Assembly: GCA_902490095.1 (NCBI GenBank)
Contig: CABUCQ010000105.1
Coordinates: 1 to 7,688, forward strand
Direction of reading: 5' to 3'
From: an uncultured Collinsella sp.
GTDB taxonomy: Bacteria; Actinomycetota; Coriobacteriia; Coriobacteriales; Coriobacteriaceae
DNA length: 7,688 nt
Numbering within the stretch: the stretch's first letter is position 1; every line of letters begins with the position of its first letter. The notes under the pieces were generated by a model, which saw nothing but the letters and a program-made list of their open reading frames with translations, was not told where the DNA came from and searched no databases. The position numbers and the translations under genes are program-made. Shown one piece after another: positions 1 to 4,723 of the stretch.

Positions 1-2
1 AT

Positions 3-602
3 GTGAAGCTCAAGTCCGAGATGACCAAGCTTTACGCCCAGCGCAAGGATCTGGATATTGAGCTCGACGATCTCAACACCACCGAGATCCAGACCAACAA
101 CGCCATCGAGGCTGCCAAGAAGCGCCACGTTGATGGCTCTGACTACCGCGAGGTTCAGGACCTGGAGAATGAGCTTGCCACCCTGGCAAAGCGTCTGGAC
201 AAGATCGAGCACACCCGCAAGGATGTCGTTGTCGCCCATAAGGAGGCGCTCGACCGCGAGACTCGTGCGCAGGCTATCATCGCTAAGTTCGAGGAGGGCG
301 TGAAGGCCGATACCAAGGCTGCCCGCGCCAAGGCCGCCGACCTGCAGGCCCAGATTGATGCCGCGACCAAGGAGCGCACCGCCCTTGCCGCTACGCTGCC
401 GACCGACGTGCTCACCGATTACGAGCGCCTGCTTAAGCAGTTCCGCGGCCTGGCCGTCGAGACCATCCAGGGCAACATTCCCACCATCTGCCACACCGCG
501 CTGCAGGCATCGTCCATGAGCGACCTCAACCACGACGGTAGCGAGATCGCGCACTGCCCGTATTGCCACCGCCTCCTGGTACTCCCGAGCAAGGAAGCCT
601 AG
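3..602 (+). CDS. Coiled-coil / zinc-ribbon domain protein, 5' end outside the window
   Basis: This is the downstream part of a protein of the bacterial coiled-coil hairpin plus C-terminal zinc-ribbon family, usually annotated as a C4-type zinc ribbon or nucleic-acid-binding protein and usually around 240 residues. About 199 residues are visible. A GTG lies at position 3, but the family normally has a longer N-terminus, so I treat the gene as cut by the window edge. Residues 1-150 are charged, heptad-like helix (Lys/Glu/Ala/Leu rich) broken by a turn, as expected of a coiled-coil hairpin. The C-terminus carries a Cys-Pro-Tyr-Cys knuckle (Cys185, Cys188) and a single earlier Cys163; the partner expected three residues before Cys163 is Pro160. 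The stop TAG is 2 nt from the coaBC start, and a GGAAG-type ribosome site for coaBC lies inside its last codons, so the two are probably co-transcribed. The biochemical role is not known with confidence. Confidence 0.85.
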   Translation: MKLKSEMTKLYAQRKDLDIELDDLNTTEIQTNNAIEAAKKRHVDGSDYREVQDLENELATLAKRLDKIEHTRKDVVVAHKEALDRETRAQAIIAKFEEGVKADTKAARAKAADLQAQIDAATKERTALAATLPTDVLTDYERLLKQFRGLAVETIQGNIPTICHTALQASSMSDLNHDGSEIAHCPYCHRLLVLPSKEA

Positions 603-604
603 CG

Positions 605-1811
605 ATGACGGCGGCATCCAACAATTCAATGCAACTTGAGGGAAAAACGATCCTGCTGGGCATTACCGGCGGGATCGCCGCCTATAAGTCGTGCAATATT
701 GTGCGTCTGCTGCAAAAGCGCGGCGCCCGCGTGAAGGTCGTTATGAGCGAGCACGCAACGGAGTTCGTGGGGCCGCTCACCTTCCGCGCGCTCACCAATG
801 AGCCGGTCGCGGTTGGACTATTCGACGACCCGTCTGACCCCATCCACCATATTTCGCTGGCACAAGAGCCCGATCTGGTGGTCGTGGCGCCCGCGACGGC
901 CAATATCATCGCCAAGATGGCCAACGGCATCGCCGATGACCTCATCTCCACCACGCTGCTTGCCACGCCGCGACCCATCGTGATCGCACCCGCTATGAAC
1001 AACGGCATGTGGAAGGCACCGGCGACGCAGGCCAACATGGCCACGTTGCGCGACCGTGGCGTCCATGTGGTGGGACCCGGCAGTGGCTATCTTGCCTGCG
1101 GCGACGTGGACACGGGACGCATGAGCGAGCCCGAGGACATTGTCGAAGCCATCTGCGAGGTGCTCAATCCCGTGCCGCAAGACCTGGCGGACAAGCGCAT
1201 CGTGATCACCGCCGGCCCCACGCATGAGCCAATCGATCCGGTGCGTTTTATCGGCAATCGGTCGTCGGGCAAGATGGGCATCGCCCTGGCGGGGGAGGCT
1301 GCTCGCCGCGGTCACGCTCGTGCTGGGGCCGACATCGCTCGATGTTCCCCGCGGCGTAGAGTGCGTGTGCGTACAGACCGCCGCAGAGATGCTGCAGGCG
1401 GCGTTAAACGCCTTCCAGACGGCCGACGCCGCCATTTGCGCTGCTGCCGTCGCCGACTATACGCCCTCAGCCCCTGCGGACCACAAGCTCAAAAAGGCCA
1501 ACGAACGCTTGGATCGCATCGAGCTCGTCGAGACCGTTGATATTTTGGCTGAGCTCTCGCGCCAGAAGGGAAAGCGGTGTGTGATTGGCTTTGCGGCCGA
1601 GACTGATAACGTCGTGGAGTACGCTGAGCGTAAATTGGCCCGCAAGGGCTGCGATGCGATCATCGCCAACGATGTCTCACGCGCCGATTCAGGCTTTGGA
1701 ACTGATACCAATAAGGCTTGGATCGTGAGCACAGCAGGGACTCAGGAACTTCCGGTGCTAACAAAACCCCAGCTCGCAGATACAATTTTGGACTTGCTTC
1801 AAAATTTATAA
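605..1811 (+). pseudogene. coaBC: Bifunctional phosphopantothenoylcysteine decarboxylase / phosphopantothenate-cysteine ligase, frameshifted
   Basis: CoaBC joins cysteine to 4'-phosphopantothenate (CoaB) and decarboxylates the product (CoaC), giving 4'-phosphopantetheine for coenzyme A. The CoaC half is complete: Gly-Ile-Thr-Gly-Gly near residue 19, the His81/His82 pair, the Pro-Ala-Met-Asn-Asn-Gly-Met-Trp motif at 129-136, and Cys165 in Leu-Ala-Cys-Gly. CoaB begins with the Ala-Gly-Pro-Thr and Ser-Ser-Gly-Lys-Met-Gly motifs, but after the Ala-Ala-Arg-Arg-Gly segment (about 1305-1313) the frame changes. The rest of CoaB (Val-Thr-Leu-Val-Leu-Gly-Pro-Thr, Ala-Asp-Tyr, Gly-Phe-Ala-Ala-Glu-Thr, Ile-Ala-Asn-Asp) continues in another frame to TAA at 1811. 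The first frame alone runs to 1540. The change fits loss of 2 nt, or 5 or 8 nt, in a GC-rich CGCCGCGG tract. ATG 605 has AAGGAAG 7 nt upstream. Because CoaB is normally essential, a sequencing or assembly error is at least as likely as true inactivation. Confidence 0.9.
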
Positions 1812-1819
1812 AAAAGTTC

Positions 1820-1852
1820 TTGCACAAGTCTAAAGTTTCGGGTTAATATACT
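1820..1852 (+). promoter_or_regulatory. Sigma-70-type promoter of the tRNA gene
   Basis: TTGCAC (1820-1825) and TAATAT (1844-1849) are separated by 18 bp. Transcription would start near 1856, about 35 nt before the tRNA. The stretch is AT-rich and sits between the coaBC stop and the tRNA, as expected for a stable-RNA promoter. This is seen by eye only; TATACT at 1847-1852 is an alternative -10. Confidence 0.6.
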
Positions 1853-1891
1853 CCCTGTTGCGAGCGAGAGCAGAGCAACAAACAAAAGCTT

Positions 1892-1968
<77 letters not shown>

Positions 1969-1978
1969 GAAGTTTGCA

Positions 1979-2007
1979 GGTCAGGCACCTAGTGCCTGAC
2001 CTTTTTT
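1979..2007 (+). terminator. Rho-independent terminator of tRNA-Pro
   Basis: A perfect 10-bp stem, GGTCAGGCAC / GTGCCTGACC, with loop CTA is followed directly by six T residues. It lies 10 nt after the tRNA CCA end. Confidence 0.95.
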
Positions 2008-2061
2008 GTTTGAAACAATTGCTTAATTTTGATTAATCAACAGGGTGCCAAAATCTACCTA

Positions 2062-2126
2062 CGCGTTAATCGCCTCTTGCGGCTACTTGCGCGTTTTGTA
2101 CGCGCTTGAGCCGATTTATTAACGCG
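2062..2126. repeat. Nested inverted repeat
   Basis: Three paired segments lie one inside another: CGCGTTAAT (2062-2070) with ATTAACGCG (2118-2126), GGCT (2081-2084) with AGCC (2109-2112), and GCGCGT (2089-2094) with ACGCGC (2100-2105) around the loop TTTGT. ACGCG recurs at 2061, 2100, 2122 and 2141. It could be a folded RNA, a protein-binding site or a recombination site; no T-run follows, so it is not a terminator. Confidence 0.5.
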
Positions 2127-2241
2127 ATATGATTCTACATACGCGCAGCAGGTACACGCCGAGAACGGGCGGCATTTATCGCGGCGATTTACACAGAAAT
2201 AGCGACAGTAACGAACAAGCGTGCCGCTGTATTTATTCCAG

Positions 2242-2272
2242 CAGCCCACTTGATCTGTGGACAAGTGGGCTG
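2242..2272. repeat. 11-bp perfect hairpin without a T-tract
   Basis: CAGCCCACTTG (2242-2252) and CAAGTGGGCTG (2262-2272) are perfect inverted repeats around a 9-nt loop. Neither strand has a T-run after the stem, so ordinary intrinsic termination is not supported. Confidence 0.6.
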
Positions 2273-2429
2273 TTGCAACGAAACGCCAAACGGGATGGGC
2301 TCTATACGAGGACACCGCAGAGGTAATAGCGGGGGAGTGCGGCAGGCGCTCTGAGAGCCGCTGTACGACCCCATTTCTACTCAAACCGATAACTATGCTT
2401 CAAGACGAGAATCGTTCGTTTGGTTGCCA

Positions 2430-2467
2430 AATGAAAAGCCCGCGCAGAATCGCACGGGCTTTTCATT
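2430..2467 (-). terminator. Rho-independent terminator of the DUF6273 fragment, probably bidirectional
   Basis: A 13-bp perfect stem, AATGAAAAGCCCG (2430-2442) with CGGGCTTTTCATT (2455-2467), encloses a 12-nt loop. On the - strand the GC-rich core is followed by a T-rich arm (CTTTTCATTTGG), 15 nt after the DUF6273 stop codon. The symmetrical A/T arms allow termination on the + strand as well. Confidence 0.85.
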
Positions 2468-2481
2468 GGTTGCAGATGAGG

Positions 2482-2985
2482 CTAAAAGCAGAAGGCGGGG
2501 AACACGCAGTAGATGTTCGTCGCGCTGTAGTAGTCATAGCTGCCGTTGCTGTGGGCACAGCGGAAGGACGCGGAGTTGCTCGGATGCACGGAGCGAGTCC
2601 AGTGATAGCTGCTCGACGAAGCACTGGAATAGTTCGACGTTGTCACGCCCTTGGATTTGTAGTACTCGTACTGGGCGCCGTCAGACTGGAGGTCACCGTA
2701 GACTTCAGTCATCGAGAGCAGGAAGACCTTGTCAGTCGTGGCCGAGGGGGTGCCTGCCTTGCCGTCGCCCAGGTTGTCGGTCATCTTCGTGACGGACTTC
2801 ACCTTGGACTGGAGTTCGCAAGGCAAAAGCGACCAGAGGTCGCCGGTATTGAGGCGGCCGCGGAGTTCGGACTTCTCCCAGCCGCCGGCGTGCGTGTTCG
2901 TGGCGTTTATTCTCTGTAGGGCCAGGGCATTGTTGGTCGCCTCGAACGTAAGCCCCGCCTTGCCTGAGCCATCAGCAAAAATTAA
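2482..2985 (-). pseudogene. DUF6273-like surface-protein domain, 5'-truncated
   Basis: The conceptual product, read from about 2979 down to TAG at 2482, matches the DUF6273-type domain that I associate with the C-terminus of large secreted Coriobacteriia and Firmicutes proteins. It has Ala-Gly-Gly-Trp-Glu-Lys-Ser-Glu-Leu-Arg, Leu-Gln-Ser-Lys-Val-Lys-Ser-Val-Thr-Lys, Thr-Asp-Lys-Val-Phe-Leu-Leu-Ser, Gln-Tyr-Glu-Tyr-Tyr-Lys, Trp-Thr-Arg-Ser-Val, and the final Phe-Pro-Ala-Phe-Cys-Phe. About 165 residues of domain are present. Signal peptide, spacer and other domains are missing. The frame stays open to 3051, but that extension is antisense to the thioredoxin-like tail and so is not native. By chance it begins Met-Leu-Lys-Phe-Ile-Leu-Val-Ile, a hydrophobic stretch that could mimic a signal sequence. 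A good terminator remains downstream. The function of the domain is unknown; a carbohydrate- or surface-binding fold is a guess. Confidence 0.75.
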
Positions 2986-3156
2986 GATAATACCGTGTAT
3001 GACCAATATAAACTTGAGCATATTCCGTCCGTATTCATACTGGATGATCAAGGAAACATCATCGGCTTATCCGAAGGAGAGGAAGAACCTCTTGCCTTAT
3101 TAAAGAAATACGCCGAATACAACGGATATAAAGCGGAAGGAGGCGACATCGAGTAA
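2986..3156 (+). pseudogene. Thioredoxin-like (TlpA/Bta-type) protein, C-terminal fragment
   Basis: An open frame from 2986 to TAA at 3154-3156 encodes about 56 residues. It reads Tyr-Asp-Gln-Tyr-Lys-Leu-Glu-His-Ile-Pro-Ser-Val-Phe-Ile-Leu-Asp-Asp, then Gly-Asn-Ile-Ile-Gly and an acidic-to-leucine helix. This matches the second half of a thioredoxin fold: the Ile-Pro-Ser loop with the cis-proline, two strands with a turn, and the last helix. The CxxC half is missing because the frame meets a stop at 2983-2985, at the point where the opposite-strand DUF6273 domain also begins. A GTG at 2995 is available but would give no active protein. It lies 29 nt before the secreted-protein gene on the same strand, so the intact version probably belonged to that operon, perhaps as a thiol oxidoreductase for its cysteines (inference). 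Confidence 0.6.
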
Positions 3157-3185
3157 CTATCAAAGGCCAGATTAAGGAGCCGGCC

Positions 3186-3591
3186 ATGAAGAAATGCCTG
3201 CCCTCCATCGTCTCAGCAAATCTTTGCCCCTCCCTTGTCATGACACCATTTGTACCCGTTGCGGCAGCCCATGCCGACGAGGGATCTCCCGCCGAGAGCA
3301 GCGATATCTACGTCGGAGTCAATTACGACGAAAATTACGATATATCCCTTTTTTGAGCGCGGGCGCTGCGCGGATTCATATTCCAAGGCGTGGTGCGATT
3401 CTCACGAATCTGCAAATAACCGCCCCGTCCCTCACAAGGTCAAGCTGAACGCGAAGGAGGAGGCTTGCCCGCGCGATCCCTACCTTGCTGGCACCGCTGA
3501 AGTTATCGCCGGTCTCGTGACAACCGGTCCTGGCGGCGGCTTTTTTGCAACCGCAATGACATCGTACCGACTTTTCATTTGCATGTTCTGA
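3186..3591 (+). CDS. Small secreted cysteine-containing protein, frame-interrupted at a T6/TGA site
   Basis: ATG 3186 has a strong ribosome site, AAGGAG, 6 nt upstream. The first 56 residues form a Sec-type signal peptide (Lys-Lys start, hydrophobic core, Val-Ala-Ala-Ala-His-Ala cleavage near residue 30) and an acidic, Tyr/Asp/Asn-rich segment. The frame then ends at TGA (3354-3356), directly after six T residues. In the +1 frame, coding-like codons continue to TGA at 3591. This adds 78 residues with Cys61, Cys70 and Cys94, an Ala-Trp-Cys-Asp-Ser-His stretch, and a hydrophobic Gly-rich end (Gly-Pro-Gly-Gly-Gly-Phe-Phe) near residues 102-134. The combined product would be 134 residues, about 104 after cleavage. 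The break could be a sequencing or true one-base insertion, or +1 recoding at CTT-TTT-TGA. I do not recognise the family. A bacteriocin-like or surface peptide would suit the size and the membrane-protein neighbour, but this is inference. Confidence 0.55.
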
Positions 3592-3603
3592 AAGGAAGTT
3601 GCC

Positions 3604-3843
3604 ATGTTGTCGCAAAATCAATCGAGATACTTGGACACAATCGGCTTTGCCCTGCTCGCATCACTCTTTGCTAGCGACCTTTTGCTGAAACCGCCCAAGG
3701 AACTCGTTTTGCTTGCCATAGCCTGCATTTCCGCCCTTTACTTTACGGCAACCCTAATCGTCGGACTAAAGGAGAGGAAAAAAGGCGCAGTCGTTGCATC
3801 TGCCGTAGGCGTGATCATAGCCATTGCCTCATTCTTTATCTGA
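3604..3843 (+). CDS. Small membrane protein with three predicted helices
   Basis: This 79-residue hydrophobic protein has helices at about residues 12-29, 33-54 and 60-79, and a basic Lys-Glu-Arg-Lys-Lys loop between the last two, which suggests that loop faces the cytoplasm. ATG 3604 is preceded by AGGAAG with a 5-nt gap. The start lies 12 nt after the stop of the secreted-protein gene, so the two are almost certainly in one operon. Small multi-helix proteins directly after a secreted peptide are often its immunity protein; that role is proposed only from context. It has no lipobox, Cys cluster or catalytic motif. Its stop at 3843 is only 12 nt from the stop of the convergent exonuclease fragment, leaving no room for a terminator between them. 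Confidence 0.75.
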   Translation: MLSQNQSRYLDTIGFALLASLFASDLLLKPPKELVLLAIACISALYFTATLIVGLKERKKGAVVASAVGVIIAIASFFI

Positions 3844-3855
3844 CACACTGGTGAT

Positions 3856-4191
3856 CTAGGGGCGATATCGTAGGAACACGACCGGGAGAGCCGGGACCAG
3901 ATTGCCCGGGTTGCCCGGTCGGCTCGCGCGACGGCGCGGCGGTTCCACAGAAAGCTCTCCGGACTTCACGCCGTTTCTGATCGCATTGTAGACAGCCATC
4001 TCGTCTTCGCAGTCGGCGAGCACGCGGTGTGCGTCGTCGTTTTGGATGTCCAGTAAATCTCGAAGGTCCTCCATGCACCAGCTTCCGAGATTTGGCCATG
4101 CGCGTTGCGCGAGCTGATAAGTGTCGATTGCGATGTTGTAGTTAAAGTCCAGGACAAAGCCGTCCCAGGCAGAACGGCTTTGTTTCCTTGA
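3856..4191 (-). pseudogene. DEDDh 3'-5' exonuclease (DnaQ/RNase T type), C-terminal fragment
   Basis: The frame is open from 4191 (stop at 4192-4194) down to TAG at 3856. From about 4161 it reads as a DnaQ-like exonuclease: Ile-Asp-Thr-Tyr-Gln-Leu-Ala-Gln-Arg-Ala-Trp-Pro-Asn-Leu (the ExoII-to-III segment), Met-Glu-Asp-Leu-Arg-Asp, and Asp-Asp-Ala-His-Arg-Val-Leu-Ala-Asp-Cys-Glu. That last segment is the ExoIII motif, with catalytic His and Asp in His-x4-Asp spacing. The ExoI Asp-x-Glu motif and about the first 80-100 residues are absent, so it cannot be active. An ATG at 4074 would yield only 72 residues. The C-terminal tail (Arg/Pro/Gly-rich) may be native or read-through. The apparent break lies in a 10-bp inverted repeat (4154-4163 / 4174-4183). 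Confidence 0.65.
4154..4183. repeat. 10-bp inverted repeat at the exonuclease breakpoint
   Basis: ACAAAGCCGT (4154-4163) and ACGGCTTTGT (4174-4183) form a perfect 10-bp stem with a 10-nt loop. The right arm is followed by TTCCTTG, a poor T-tract. It overlaps the point where exonuclease-like sequence stops. Confidence 0.5.
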
Positions 4192-4214
4192 TTATCAACT
4201 TCATCCGGGCACTT

Positions 4215-4250
4215 CCCGCATTCATCCGTGTGTGTACGGATGAATGCGGG
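4215..4250 (-). terminator. 15-bp perfect hairpin downstream of the ABC operon
   Basis: CCCGCATTCATCCGT (4215-4229) pairs perfectly with 4236-4250 around a 6-nt GT-repeat loop. It lies about 45 nt after the last stop codon of the - strand ABC operon, where a terminator is expected. No T-run follows on either strand, so it may instead act as a 3'-end stabiliser or a non-canonical terminator. Confidence 0.45.
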
Positions 4251-4293
4251 GTTCAATACCCCGGCGGCCTGATCGGCAGACCTCCGGGAATTC

Positions 4294-4722
4294 TCACTCC
4301 TCGATAAAAGCCGGCACTCGGTTAGTCCTGCGCATCTTGAAATCGCCAGTCTCGTGGGAGACGTAGAAAATGCCGTCCATCCCGTCTCGTGATGCATACG
4401 ACAGGTGAACTGAACCGCAATCCGATCCATCATTGTCGAGAAGATCAAACGAATTCGGATCGCTCGTTGCGGCCAAACGACCACTCATACAAGAGCCATC
4501 GTCATTACAGATTTGCCATTCCATGTCTTCGCCTGCAAGAATCGCCATAGACGGCCTGTTCGCGCCATCGTTGACATACATCCCGTCTATGCCAAACCCA
4601 TTTTCAGCGCCATCGATGAACGACTGCTCGGACCTATACCTCGCAAATGATGCACATAGCACCATTGCAAGACAAAGTACAAAGCCAACAATCGCTATCT
4701 TTGCATAGCTCTTGCCTATCAT
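4294..4722 (-). CDS. Membrane-anchored extracytoplasmic protein, partner of the ABC transporter
   Basis: I choose ATG 4722 because AGGGAGG ends 8 nt upstream; a GTG at 4731 would add three residues and overlap the transporter gene. The TGA of the ABC gene (4724-4726) is one nucleotide from this ATG, so translation is probably coupled. The 142-residue product has one N-terminal helix (about residues 8-26, hydrophobic, preceded by lysines) and then a soluble, Asp/Gly/Ser/Asn-rich domain, presumably outside the membrane. The cysteines in the helix are preceded by Leu, so there is no proper lipobox. Three cysteines in the outer domain could form a disulfide. I do not recognise the family. Operon position suggests it assists the transporter, for example in substrate capture or self-protection, but the sequence does not show this. 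Confidence 0.8.
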   Translation of the reverse strand: MIGKSYAKIAIVGFVLCLAMVLCASFARYRSEQSFIDGAENGFGIDGMYVNDGANRPSMAILAGEDMEWQICNDDGSCMSGRLAATSDPNSFDLLDNDGSDCGSVHLSYASRDGMDGIFYVSHETGDFKMRRTNRVPAFIEE

Positions 4723-4723
4723 G

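Larger units (their letters stand above)
2008..2429. other. Non-coding stretch rich in inverted repeats, no gene supported
   Basis: About 420 bp lie between the tRNA terminator and the next terminator. Open frames here (for example 2055-2384 on the - strand) have no plausible start, codon pattern or recognisable motif. The stretch contains a 12-bp palindrome TTGATTAATCAA (2029-2040), a nested inverted repeat (2062-2126), an imperfect direct repeat TCTACMTACGCG (2054-2065 and 2134-2145), and an 11-bp hairpin (2242-2272). I see no repeat of the tRNA 3' end here or elsewhere in the window, so no att duplication can be shown. Confidence 0.6.

Noticed and set aside
2029..2040. 12-bp palindrome as an operator
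   Set aside because: It is perfect but AT-rich and isolated, with no promoter or regulator next to it, so no role is assigned.
2055..2384. 109-codon open frame on the - strand
   Set aside because: The Arg/Ser/Cys-rich composition, lack of a ribosome site and overlap with structured repeats suggest a chance frame.
2257..2919. 220-codon + strand frame
   Set aside because: It is a shadow of the DUF6273 fragment, which shows clear domain motifs on the other strand.
3186..3591. Assignment of the secreted protein to the lactococcin 972 family
   Set aside because: Size, signal peptide and an aromatic/His-containing core are loosely similar, but the characteristic spacing of conserved residues is not visible and the neighbouring genes differ.
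3966..4484. 172-codon - strand frame
   Set aside because: It runs across two better supported frames (exonuclease fragment and membrane protein) and through the 15-bp hairpin, with no motifs of its own.
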